This document shows positions 44,344 through 52,502 of a stretch of 64,000 nt of DNA, piece after piece. How positions within the stretch are numbered: position 1 is the first letter of the stretch; every line of letters begins with the position of its first letter. The translations under genes were made by a program, and so were the position numbers. The DNA lies in assembly GCF_004799495.1 (NCBI RefSeq), contig NZ_SSMY01000005.1, positions 1-64,000 on the forward strand. The letters are read 5' to 3'. The notes under the pieces are model-generated. The model worked only from the letters and a program-made list of their open reading frames with translations. It searched no databases and was not told the origin of the DNA. This DNA comes from Sphingomonas sp. GTDB lineage: Bacteria > Pseudomonadota > Alphaproteobacteria > Sphingomonadales > Sphingomonadaceae.

Positions 44344-46135
44344 GGATACTCCGACGGCGCCCGATCCGGACGCATTTGCCCTCTTATATGGGAATGGTGA
44401 GCGAACCATCAATCGCACGCGCCGTTTTGCCGCAGCATTGCTGGGGATAAGCGCGGTGCTGGCGGTCGCGGCGAGTGCGGCGACCTTGCCGAAGAAAGGC
44501 GAACCGCCGATCAGCGCGCAGACGCAGCGGTCGGGCGGGCCGATCGATCCCGACCAGGCCAAGCTGCAATTCGACGTCGCCGATCTGGCGATGGAAGTGC
44601 TGCCCGAAACGGAGCAGATCAAGGGGCTCGCCCGCCTCGCCTTCACCGCCAAGGCGCCGATCGACAAACTGGTGATCGACCTCGACACCAACCTCGGCCC
44701 GACTGCGATCGCGATCGACGGCCAGCGGCTGCCCGCAACGGCGTTCGCCAATCCCGACGGGCGGCTGACGATCAAATTGCCCCGCACCTACGCAGCCGGT
44801 GAAAAACTGGTCGCCACGATCGCTTATGGCGGCACGCCGCACGTCGCGGTCAACGCGCCGTGGGACGACGGCATGGTCTGGTCGAAGACCAGGGACGGCC
44901 GCCCGTGGATCGCGAGTACCAGCGAGGGCTATGGCTGCGACATCCTCTGGCCCTGCCTCGACTTCCCGACCGGCGAGCCGGACAAGGTGATGCTCCACAT
45001 CACCGTGCCCAAGGGGTTGAAGGCGCCGGCCAACGGCGTGTTCAAGGGGATGGATACCGAAGCCGACGGCCGCACGACGTGGAACTGGGAGGTGCGGCAT
45101 CCGAACACCTATGCGATCGCGCTCAACATCGCGCCGTACGAGGTGATCGAGGGCAGCTACAAGAGTCGCTTCGGCAACACGATCCCGATGTTCTACTGGT
45201 ACCTGCCGGGCGAGGAAGCGCAGGCCAAGGCGCTGTTCGCCGAATTCGCCCCGACGCTCGATTTCTACGAGGCTAACATCGGCCCCTACCCGTTCGGCGA
45301 CGAGAAGGTCGGCGTGGTCGAAACGCCGCATCTCGGCATGGAGCACCAGACGATCAACGCCTACGGCAATGCCTATCGCAAGGCGCCCGAGGGGTTCGAC
45401 TGGCTGTTCCAGCACGAATTCGGCCACGAATGGTTCGGCAACCAGATGACGGCGGCCAATTGGGACGATTACTGGCTGCATGAGGGATACGAGCAATACA
45501 TGCAGCCCGCCTACGGCCTGTGGCGCGAAGGGTTCGCGCGATACGCGACGATGATGGACAAGCAGCGCAACCAGGTCCTCAACCTCGTCCCGATGGTGCG
45601 CGACCGCGAAGTGACCGAAGAGGAAGTCTACGAACTCGACAAGGGCGGGCCGGGCCAGGATATCTACAACAAGGGATCGTGGATGCTCCACACCCTGCGC
45701 TGGCTGATCGGCGACAAGGACTTCTGGGAGGTGACTCGGCTGGAGGTCTACGGGCGTACCGACCCCAAGCCCGGCAATTTCGCGCCACGCTACGGTTCGA
45801 CGCGCGAATATCAGGGGTTCGTCAACAAGGTGACGGGCAAGGATTACGACTGGTTCTTCGACGTGTACCTGCGCCGCGCGGCGCTCCCCGAACTGGTCGA
45901 GGCACGGAGTGGCGACAAGCTGACCCTATTGTGGATCACGCCCGACAATCTCCCCTTCCCGATGCCGGTCGAGGTGATGGTCGGCGACAGACTGACCAAG
46001 GTGGCGATGCCCGACGGCACGGCGACGATCGACGCACCCGCCGATGCCCATGTCGTAGTTGATCCGTATGCCCGAGTGCTCAAGCGGTCGAAGGCGGTCG
46101 AGGATTATCAAAGGGGCCTGCGCAAGCCGAGTTGA
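44342..46135 (+). CDS. M1 family metallopeptidase
   Basis: This is a 597-residue zinc aminopeptidase-like enzyme. Zinc motif HEFGH (358-362) with the third ligand Glu381 fits HExxH-x18-E. The exopeptidase motif GMEHQT replaces GAMEN. A signal-like hydrophobic stretch begins about residue 28 after an odd polar extension. The ATG at 44342 is the only ATG start in frame, yet it overlaps the lon start, so the true start may be a later non-ATG codon. It is probably periplasmic or outer-membrane associated. Confidence 0.9.
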   Translation: MDTPTAPDPDAFALLYGNGERTINRTRRFAAALLGISAVLAVAASAATLPKKGEPPISAQTQRSGGPIDPDQAKLQFDVADLAMEVLPETEQIKGLARLAFTAKAPIDKLVIDLDTNLGPTAIAIDGQRLPATAFANPDGRLTIKLPRTYAAGEKLVATIAYGGTPHVAVNAPWDDGMVWSKTRDGRPWIASTSEGYGCDILWPCLDFPTGEPDKVMLHITVPKGLKAPANGVFKGMDTEADGRTTWNWEVRHPNTYAIALNIAPYEVIEGSYKSRFGNTIPMFYWYLPGEEAQAKALFAEFAPTLDFYEANIGPYPFGDEKVGVVETPHLGMEHQTINAYGNAYRKAPEGFDWLFQHEFGHEWFGNQMTAANWDDYWLHEGYEQYMQPAYGLWREGFARYATMMDKQRNQVLNLVPMVRDREVTEEEVYELDKGGPGQDIYNKGSWMLHTLRWLIGDKDFWEVTRLEVYGRTDPKPGNFAPRYGSTREYQGFVNKVTGKDYDWFFDVYLRRAALPELVEARSGDKLTLLWITPDNLPFPMPVEVMVGDRLTKVAMPDGTATIDAPADAHVVVDPYARVLKRSKAVEDYQRGLRKPS

Positions 46136-46147
46136 AGAGGACAGGCG

Positions 46148-46753
46148 ATGCTGAAGTATTTTCCGAACGACCCGGTCGGGCTGCCGGGTTTCTTCATGAT
46201 CATGCTCTGGTTCGTGGTGTTCATTGCCGCACTGGCGGTGGCACGGGCGCGGGTGAAGCGCGTCGCGGCAGCGCCCATTTCGCAGAGTGCCCCGATCACG
46301 CGGCTGTGGATCGTCGTACAGGGGATCGGCATCGGCGCCGCAGGGTTCGGCCCGATCCGCATCGCGCTCGATCCATGGTCGATCACGGCGATCGTCGAGG
46401 CGATCGCGATCGCGCTGTTGATGGGTGGCGCGACCGCGCTGTTCAACGCCTCGTCGCGCGCGATGGGCGCGAACTGGGCGATCGTGGCGCAAACCCGTAG
46501 CGACCATGTCCTCGTCCAGACCGGCCCCTTCGCCTGGGTGCGCAACCCGATCTATGTCGCGATGACGCTGTTCCTGTTCGCGATGACGCTGGCGTTCGGG
46601 CATTGGCGCAACCTGATCGTCGCGGTCCCGGTCTTCGCGCTCGGGACGTGGATGCGCGTGGTGCGCGAGGAGGGGCTGCTGCGCAGGCAATTCGGCGCGG
46701 CGTACGATGACTATGCTGCGCGGGTGAAAAGGTTCATCCCTGGGCTATTCTAG
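46148..46753 (+). CDS. Membrane methyltransferase family protein (isoprenylcysteine/PEMT-like)
   Basis: This 201-residue protein has about five hydrophobic helices. The C-terminal RNPIYVAMTLFLFAMTLAFG and EEGLLRRQFGAAYDDYAARV fit the isoprenylcysteine carboxyl methyltransferase/phospholipid methyltransferase fold, whose conserved RxPxY and ExxL...Y patterns bind S-adenosylmethionine. The substrate is unknown. It follows the M1 peptidase gene by 12 nt, with AGG upstream, and overlaps the convergent GNAT gene by 4 nt. Confidence 0.85.
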   Translation: MLKYFPNDPVGLPGFFMIMLWFVVFIAALAVARARVKRVAAAPISQSAPITRLWIVVQGIGIGAAGFGPIRIALDPWSITAIVEAIAIALLMGGATALFNASSRAMGANWAIVAQTRSDHVLVQTGPFAWVRNPIYVAMTLFLFAMTLAFGHWRNLIVAVPVFALGTWMRVVREEGLLRRQFGAAYDDYAARVKRFIPGLF

Positions 46754-47328
46754 GCCGGGCGCAGCATCGACCAGAATTTGGGACCGCCCCTGGGCACGTG
46801 CCATTCGCTCGTCACCTCGAAACCGAGCGATTGGTAGAGCCCGACGTTGCGCTCGGTCGCGGTCTCCAGATAGGCGGGCAGTCCGTCCCCCGCGACGCGC
46901 GCCAGCCCTTCGCGGATCGAGGCGCCGCCCAGTCCCTTCCCCTGTCGCGCCGGATCGACCCCGGCGATGTGGAGATACCAGTGCCGCTCGGGCGGAGCGT
47001 GCTCGTCGAGCGCAGCGCCCACGCGCATTGCGCGTGGTAAGGCCAGCCCCAGCGCGCCGAGCAGCGGGCCGGCGCGGCGCAGCGCGTCGAACAGGGTCGG
47101 CGCGGGCGTGCCCGGGCGCTGCCACAAGGTCGTGGCCTCGGCGTCCCCGGTGATCAGCCGCATCCCCGGCGCGTCGGCATCGAACAGCAGCGCGAACAGG
47201 CGCGGCAGACGCTTGGCGCGATCGCGCGGGTCGGGGAAGATATAGCTCATCGCCGGATCGTCGGCGAACGCGCGTGCCAGCATCGCCGCGACGGGTTCGC
47301 GATCGGCGAGAGCAGCGTCGCGTATCAT
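46750..47328 (-). CDS. GNAT family N-acetyltransferase
   Basis: This is a 192-residue acetyltransferase. Its start MIRDAALADREPVAAMLARAF overlaps the DUF1272 gene stop by 4 nt. The acetyl-CoA-binding motif A is HIAGVDPARQGKGLGGASI and the C-terminal NVGLYQSLGFEV is motif B-like. The target is unknown. The longer frame upstream belongs to a shadow. Confidence 0.9.
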   Translation of the reverse strand: MIRDAALADREPVAAMLARAFADDPAMSYIFPDPRDRAKRLPRLFALLFDADAPGMRLITGDAEATTLWQRPGTPAPTLFDALRRAGPLLGALGLALPRAMRVGAALDEHAPPERHWYLHIAGVDPARQGKGLGGASIREGLARVAGDGLPAYLETATERNVGLYQSLGFEVTSEWHVPRGGPKFWSMLRPA

Positions 47329-47573
47329 ACCGCCGCTTCGCACCCCTCGGGCTTCAGCACGCGCTCGGTCGACGCCGGATAGCGTTCGAGCATCGCCGCC
47401 GGGCGGATCGGCCGCGGCACGAACCCGCCGCCGCAATTGGGGCAAACGCCGGCGAGCAAGCCATCGACGCAATCGGCGCAAAAGGTGCACTCGAACGTGC
47501 AGATGCGCGCGTCCGCACTATCCGGCGGCAAGTCGCGGTCGCAACATTCGCAGTTGGGCCGCAACGCCAGCAT
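47325..47573 (-). CDS. DUF1272 zinc-ribbon-like protein
   Basis: This 82-residue protein is Cys-rich: CECCDRDLPPDS, CTFECTFCADC and CPNCGGG give several Cys pairs that should bind zinc. The sequence fits the short DUF1272 family. Function is unknown. It sits between clpX and the GNAT gene with 1- and 4-nt overlaps, so it is likely co-transcribed with clpX. Confidence 0.88.
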   Translation of the reverse strand: MLALRPNCECCDRDLPPDSADARICTFECTFCADCVDGLLAGVCPNCGGGFVPRPIRPAAMLERYPASTERVLKPEGCEAAV

Positions 47574-48838
47574 CAGGCGGCGTCGCCGGTCTTTTCCTTC
47601 TTGGCATAGACCCGAATCGGCTCCTTGGTGCCCGCGACCACGTCCTTGTCGATCATCACCTCGTCAACGCCGTCCATGCCGGGCAGGTCGAACATCGTGT
47701 CGAGCAGGATGCCTTCGAGGATCGAGCGCAGCCCGCGCGCGCCGGTCTTGCGGTCGATCGCCTTCTTCGCGACCGTCACCAGCGCGTCGTCGGTGAAGCC
47801 GAGCTTCACGTCCTCCATGTCGAACAGCTTCTGATACTGTTTGACCAAGGCGTTCTTCGGCTCGGCGAGGATCTTCACCAGCGCGTCGGTGTCGAGGTCC
47901 TCGAGCGTCGCGATCACCGGCAGGCGTCCGACGAATTCGGGGATCAGCCCGAACTTGAGCAGATCCTCGGGCTCGACATTCTTGAGCACGTCACCAGTGC
48001 GGCGCTCGTCGGGCGCGGCGACATGCGCGCCGAAGCCCATCGATTTGCCTTCCAGGCGGTCGCCGATGATCTTTTCGAGGCCCGAGAACGCGCCGCCGCA
48101 GATGAACAGGATGTTGGTCGTGTCGACCTGGAGGAATTCCTGCTGCGGATGCTTGCGGCCGCCTTGCGGGGGGACGCTCGCGACGGTGCCTTCCATCATC
48201 TTGAGCAGCGCCTGCTGCACGCCCTCGCCCGACACGTCGCGCGTGATCGAGGGATTCTCCGCCTTGCGGCTGATCTTGTCGATCTCGTCGATGTAAACGA
48301 TCCCGCGCTGCGCCCGCTCGACGTTATAGTCCGAGGCCTGGAGCAGCTTGAGGATGATGTTCTCGACGTCCTCGCCGACATACCCCGCCTCGGTCAGCGT
48401 TGTCGCATCGGCCATCGTGAACGGCACGTCGAGGATGCGCGCGAGCGTCTGCGCGAGCAGCGTCTTGCCGCATCCGGTCGGGCCGACGAGCAGGATGTTC
48501 GACTTGGCGAGCTCGACATCGGCGCCCTTCGCGCCGTGGTTCAGCCGCTTGTAATGGTTGTGCACCGCCACCGACAGCACGCGCTTGGCGCGGCGCTGGC
48601 CGATCACGTAATCGTCGAGCACGTCGCAGATTTCCTGCGGCGTGGGCACGCCCCCATCCTTCTTCGAGACGAGCGCCGACTTGGTTTCCTCGCGGATGAT
48701 GTCGTTGCACAGCTCGACGCATTCGTCGCAGATGAACACCGTCGGGCCGGCGATGAGCTTCCTCACCTCGTGCTGCGACTTGCCGCAGAACGAGCAATAG
48801 AGCGTGCTTTTCGAATCGCCGCCGCTGAGTTTCGTCAT
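47573..48838 (-). CDS. clpX: ATP-dependent Clp protease ATP-binding subunit ClpX
   Basis: This 421-residue AAA+ unfoldase has the N-terminal zinc domain Cys15/Cys18/Cys37/Cys40, Walker [13 protein letters not shown], Walker [10 protein letters not shown], and the IGF-type loop in [13 protein letters not shown]. It recognises tagged proteins and feeds them to ClpP. It is 113 nt downstream of clpP. Confidence 0.97.
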   Translation of the reverse strand: MTKLSGGDSKSTLYCSFCGKSQHEVRKLIAGPTVFICDECVELCNDIIREETKSALVSKKDGGVPTPQEICDVLDDYVIGQRRAKRVLSVAVHNHYKRLNHGAKGADVELAKSNILLVGPTGCGKTLLAQTLARILDVPFTMADATTLTEAGYVGEDVENIILKLLQASDYNVERAQRGIVYIDEIDKISRKAENPSITRDVSGEGVQQALLKMMEGTVASVPPQGGRKHPQQEFLQVDTTNILFICGGAFSGLEKIIGDRLEGKSMGFGAHVAAPDERRTGDVLKNVEPEDLLKFGLIPEFVGRLPVIATLEDLDTDALVKILAEPKNALVKQYQKLFDMEDVKLGFTDDALVTVAKKAIDRKTGARGLRSILEGILLDTMFDLPGMDGVDEVMIDKDVVAGTKEPIRVYAKKEKTGDAA

Positions 48839-48951
48839 TCAAATCTTCCTTCGCCCGAACCGGGCTTGAGCGCCGGGCAGTGTAACCCGACGCTCCCGAA
48901 TACCACAATCACCAAAATCAGGCGTTTACGACGCTGCCGCTTAACCCCGTC

Positions 48952-49629
48952 TTACGCCGCGGGCGTCTCACCGTCGGCGGGCGCCGGGCGCTTGTCGAAC
49001 ACTTCGTCGACCAGCCCGAATTCCTTCGCCTCGTCGGCCTCGAGGAATTTGTCGCGGTCCATCGCCCGCTCGATCACCTCGAGCGGCTGGCCGGTGTACT
49101 TCGAATAGAGCGTGTTCATCCGGTGCCGGATGCGCAGGATTTCCTTGGCCTGGATCTCGATGTCCGACGCCATGCCCTGCGCGCCGCCCGACGGCTGGTG
49201 GATCATGATCCGCGCGTTGGTGAGCGCGACGCGCATCCCCGGCTCGCCCGCCGCGAGCAGGAAGCTGCCCATCGACGCCGCCTGGCCCATGCACACCGTC
49301 CCGACGCGCGGGCGGATGTATTGCATCGTGTCGTGGATCGCCATGCCCGCCGTGACGACCCCGCCCGGCGAGTTGATGTACATGAAGATGTCCTTCTTCG
49401 GATTTTCCGATTCGAGGAACAGCAGCTGCGCGCAGATGACCGAGGCCATCATGTCCTCGACCCCGCCGGTCACGAAGATGATGCGTTCGCGCAACAGCCG
49501 CGAGTAGATGTCGAAGCTGCGCTCGCCGCGGTTCGACTGTTCGATGACGATCGGCACCAGGCCACCGGTGATCGGGTCGACGCGAAAGCCCGGAGGCGCG
49601 AAATTGCCGGTGTCGAACGGGTTATGCAT
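48952..49629 (-). CDS. clpP: ATP-dependent Clp protease proteolytic subunit
   Basis: This 225-residue serine peptidase starts [19 protein letters not shown]. Catalytic residues are Ser119 (GQAASMGS), His144 (MIHQPSGG) and a C-terminal Asp (Asp193 by position). It has the usual SPGGVVTAG and pore residues. The start follows a 310-nt upstream region that contains the repeat element copy 3. Confidence 0.97.
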   Translation of the reverse strand: MHNPFDTGNFAPPGFRVDPITGGLVPIVIEQSNRGERSFDIYSRLLRERIIFVTGGVEDMMASVICAQLLFLESENPKKDIFMYINSPGGVVTAGMAIHDTMQYIRPRVGTVCMGQAASMGSFLLAAGEPGMRVALTNARIMIHQPSGGAQGMASDIEIQAKEILRIRHRMNTLYSKYTGQPLEVIERAMDRDKFLEADEAKEFGLVDEVFDKRPAPADGETPAA

Positions 49630-49737
49630 AGAAAGTCTCGTGGTCCTTATGCCCTTGCGAGAGCCTACATCGGCGCTCGGTTCGCGGGGCGCAAGGGGGG
49701 CACGTGGTGAATGGTCAGGCGCCGCGGTTCGCATTGG

Positions 49738-49878
49738 AAGATTACAAAGATTACACACTCTCCCCCGGGTTTTGACGCGGCCGAATGTTCCCAATGTTCG
49801 CACTCGCCATGGCGGCGCTCGGAAGGGCCATCGCCCCGAGACGCCGATATCGCTGGTTGACGGGCGAAATCCTACATT
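49738..49878 (-). repeat. Compound intergenic element, copy 3 (diverged, inverted)
   Basis: Read on the minus strand it has AATGTAGGATTTCG (49865-49878), then GTGCGAACATTGGGAACATTCGGCCG-like (about 49776-49802), then a 9-bp tandem, TAATCTTTG type (49738-49755). No boxA-like block. It occupies the gap between clpP and the divergent epimerase-like gene (49630-49939), where I see no gene. Confidence 0.55.
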
Positions 49879-49939
49879 GCCAGCGCAATCTTGCGCCGTG
49901 GCGCGCCGCGTCCCAGATTGGCGCCGAAGGGGAGCGGTC

Positions 49940-50965
49940 ATGAGCACGGTTCTGGTCACCGGCGGGTCCGGGTTCGTCGGCGGGCATGTCATCCTGCAAT
50001 TGCTCGCGGCGGGGCACGAGGTGCGGACGACGGTACGCAACCTCGCCAAGGAAGACGCGGTGCGCGACACGCTGGCAAGTGCGGGCGCGACCGATCTTGG
50101 CAAGCTGACCTTCTTCGCCGCCGATCTCGAAAAGGACGCCGGTTGGGCAGAAGCGGTCGCGGGGTGCGACTATGTCCAGCACGTCGCCTCCCCCTTCCCG
50201 ATCGCCCAGCCCAAGGACGAGAACGAACTGATCCGCCCCGCGGTCGACGGCACCTTGCGCGTCCTGCGCGCGGCGCGCGACGCCGGGGTGAAGCGCGTCG
50301 TCCAGACCTCCAGCTTCGCCGCGGTGGGGTACGGTCACGGGCACCGCGATACGCCCTACACCGAGGAAGACTGGACCGACGTCGACGGCCCCGCGGTCCA
50401 GCCGTACATGAAATCCAAAACGCTAGCCGAGCGCGCCGCGTGGGACTTTATCGCGCGCGAAGGCAACGGGATGGAGCTTGCCGTGGTCAACCCGGTCGGC
50501 ATCTTCGGCCCGGCGCTCAACAACGACCTGTCGACCTCGATCGAGCTGGTCAAGCGGATGCTCGAAGGCGCGCTTCCGGGCGCGCCCAGGCTCTACCTCG
50601 GCGCGGTCGACGTGCGCGACGTGGCGGGGCTACAGGTCAAGGCGATGACCGACCCGGCGGCCGCGGGGCAGCGCTTCCTGGCGGTCGCGGACGGCGCGCT
50701 GTCGATGTTCGAAATGTCCGAGATCCTGCGCCGCAACCTGGGCGACAAGGCCGCGAAGGCGAAATTCCGCGAACTGCCCGACTGGCTGGTCAAGCTGGTC
50801 GCGATCTTCAGCCCGCTGGCGCGCGAGGCGGTGCCGCGGCTGGGCATCAAGGGCGAGGCGAGCAACGAAAAGGCGCGGCGCGTGCTCGGCTGGCAGTTTC
50901 GCTCCAACGACGAAGCCATCGCCGCGTCGGGCGAGAGCCTGTTCGCGCTGGAGATCGTCCGATGA
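49940..50965 (+). CDS. NAD(P)-dependent epimerase/dihydroflavonol-reductase family oxidoreductase
   Basis: This 341-residue extended SDR has Rossmann motif [12 protein letters not shown] at the N-terminus and the YMKSK form of the catalytic YxxxK. A strong AAGGGGAG ribosome-binding site is 6 nt before the ATG. The [13 protein letters not shown] region is typical of dihydroflavonol-4-reductase-like bacterial reductases. The substrate is unknown. It overlaps the following gene by 4 nt. Confidence 0.9.
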   Translation: MSTVLVTGGSGFVGGHVILQLLAAGHEVRTTVRNLAKEDAVRDTLASAGATDLGKLTFFAADLEKDAGWAEAVAGCDYVQHVASPFPIAQPKDENELIRPAVDGTLRVLRAARDAGVKRVVQTSSFAAVGYGHGHRDTPYTEEDWTDVDGPAVQPYMKSKTLAERAAWDFIAREGNGMELAVVNPVGIFGPALNNDLSTSIELVKRMLEGALPGAPRLYLGAVDVRDVAGLQVKAMTDPAAAGQRFLAVADGALSMFEMSEILRRNLGDKAAKAKFRELPDWLVKLVAIFSPLAREAVPRLGIKGEASNEKARRVLGWQFRSNDEAIAASGESLFALEIVR

Positions 50966-51360
50966 CCGGCGCCAACGACAATGCGCCGTGGCACGCGCAC
51001 ATCTATTACGAGCCGAGCGATCGCGACACGGCGGAAGCGCTGCGCGGGCGGTTCGCGGAGATGATGACGGACGACGAACTGCCGATCCTGTTCGTCGGAC
51101 GGATGACCGACCGCCCGGTCGGCCCGCACCCGATCCCACAATTCGAGATTCATTTCCCGGCGAGCGCGGGCGGCGTGGTGACGCGGGCGATCGAGCAGAC
51201 GGGGTTGCGCGCGCTGATCCACCCGCTGACCGACGACGACGTCGCGGACCACACGAGCCTGGGGCACTGGATCGGGGAGCCCCTCGCGCTGGACCTGGCC
51301 GTGCTCGACCCGCCGGGCGAGAACAAGGGCGTCAAGCGGTTCGGGAAGAGCGACTTCTAG
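50962..51360 (+). CDS. DOPA 4,5-dioxygenase family protein
   Basis: This 132-residue protein fits the small DOPA dioxygenase-like family: WHAHIYYEP at the start and PQFEIHFP with metal-binding His residues, plus LGHWIGEPLALDL near the end. Extradiol ring cleavage is the known activity of the family; whether it acts on DOPA here is not known. It is coupled to the reductase gene upstream by a 4-nt overlap. Confidence 0.88.
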   Translation: MTGANDNAPWHAHIYYEPSDRDTAEALRGRFAEMMTDDELPILFVGRMTDRPVGPHPIPQFEIHFPASAGGVVTRAIEQTGLRALIHPLTDDDVADHTSLGHWIGEPLALDLAVLDPPGENKGVKRFGKSDF

Positions 51361-51388
51361 CGCCGGTGCTGAGCGATGGAGCAGCGGG

Positions 51389-51505
51389 TCAGCGGCCAAC
51401 CCAGCCCATCCAAATAAGCGCGCCATGCATCATCATCACAAACACGGCGACGATCAGGATTCCGCCGGATATCAAGACGATGTCCGCGATCCTGCGCTTC
51501 ATCAT
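51389..51505 (-). CDS. Tiny membrane protein coupled to glycosyltransferase
   Basis: This open frame of 38 codons starts at 51505, where its ATG overlaps the stop of the GT2 gene (ATGA). The protein starts MMKRRIADIVLISGGILIVA, has one hydrophobic helix (about 7-32, with Met-rich MMMHG) and a short basic tail. The exact 4-nt coupling and clear membrane helix argue for a real gene. No family recognised. Confidence 0.6.
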   Translation of the reverse strand: MMKRRIADIVLISGGILIVAVFVMMMHGALIWMGWVGR

Positions 51506-52440
51506 ACCGACTTTTCACCGCCCGGCGCCTTATGCGCCAGATACGCCAGCCGACGAACCTCGCGCCGTCCCCGCACCACCGTGTCGAGAATCAGGCCAGC
51601 GAAGAAGCATAACGCCGCAAGGATGATCAGCCCCGTCGCCAGGATCGCGGTAGGCAAGCGTGGGACGAGGTGGGTGTGCATGTACGTCACCGCGAGCGGG
51701 ATCGCGAGGATCACGGCGAGCGCGGCGAGCAGCGCGCCGATGCTGCCGAAGAACAGCAGCGGCCGCTCGATGCGGTAGAGCGTGGCGATCGTCTTGGTGA
51801 TCCGCCAGCCGTCGCCATAGGTGTTGAGCTTCGACACCGATCCCTCGGGCCGCGCGAAATAGCGCGTCTCGACCTCGCCCACCGGCATGCGCAATTCGAG
51901 CGCATGGACGCTGATCTCGGTCTCGATCTCGAACCCCCCGGTCAGCACCGGGAAGCTTTTCACGAAGCGCCGCGAGAACACGCGATAGCCCGAAAAGATG
52001 TCGGTGAAGCTGCGCCCGAACAGCCCGGCGAGCAGCCCGGTCATCGCCTTGTTGCCCATCACGTGCCCGCGGCGATACGCCTCCGCCGCCTCATGGACGC
52101 GCGTGCCGACGACCATGTCGAGTTGCTCGTCGACCAGCCGCTCGACGAGTTGCGGCGCGGCCTCGGCGTCGTAGGTCGCGTCACCGTCGGCCATGACGTA
52201 GATATCGGCGTCGACGTCGGCGAACATGCGGCGGACGACGTTGCCCTTGCCCTGCATACGCTCGCTGCGAACGATGGCGCCCGCCGCGGTCGCGACCTCG
52301 ACCGTGCGGTCCTTCGAATTGTTGTCGTAGACGTAGATCGCGGCGCCCGGTAGCGCTGCGCGGAACCCCGCGACGGTCTGCGCGATCGCGGCTTCCTCGT
52401 TATAGCAGGGCAGCAGGACTGCGATGCGTGGTTCTGTCAT
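51502..52440 (-). CDS. Glycosyltransferase family 2 with C-terminal membrane helices
   Basis: This 312-residue GT-A enzyme starts MTEPRIAVLLPCYNEEAAI. DNNSKDRTVE and DGDATYDAEAA (DxD-type metal site) mark the GT2 core. Two hydrophobic helices (about 230-255 and 265-290) anchor it, as in dolichol/polyprenyl phosphate sugar synthases. It may add a sugar to polyprenyl phosphate. Downstream is the tiny membrane ORF. It follows the trigger factor terminator. Confidence 0.9.
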   Translation of the reverse strand: MTEPRIAVLLPCYNEEAAIAQTVAGFRAALPGAAIYVYDNNSKDRTVEVATAAGAIVRSERMQGKGNVVRRMFADVDADIYVMADGDATYDAEAAPQLVERLVDEQLDMVVGTRVHEAAEAYRRGHVMGNKAMTGLLAGLFGRSFTDIFSGYRVFSRRFVKSFPVLTGGFEIETEISVHALELRMPVGEVETRYFARPEGSVSKLNTYGDGWRITKTIATLYRIERPLLFFGSIGALLAALAVILAIPLAVTYMHTHLVPRLPTAILATGLIILAALCFFAGLILDTVVRGRREVRRLAYLAHKAPGGEKSV

Positions 52441-52463
52441 CCCGGCCGGCGCCCACCCCAATC

Positions 52464-52496
52464 AAAAACCCCGGCCCGTGATAGCACGGACCGGGG
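52464..52496 (-). terminator. Rho-independent terminator of tig
   Basis: On the minus strand CCCCGGTCCGTG pairs with CACGGGCCGGGG around a CTAT loop, followed by TTTTT. It lies 6 nt after the tig stop. Confidence 0.93.
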
Positions 52497-52502
52497 AAAT
52501 TG

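Noticed and set aside
49776-49802. GAAC-ATTGG-GAAC as a LexA/SOS box
   Set aside because: The alphaproteobacterial LexA motif is GAAC-N7-GAAC (GTTC-N7-GTTC); here the spacing is 5, and neighbouring genes are not SOS genes.
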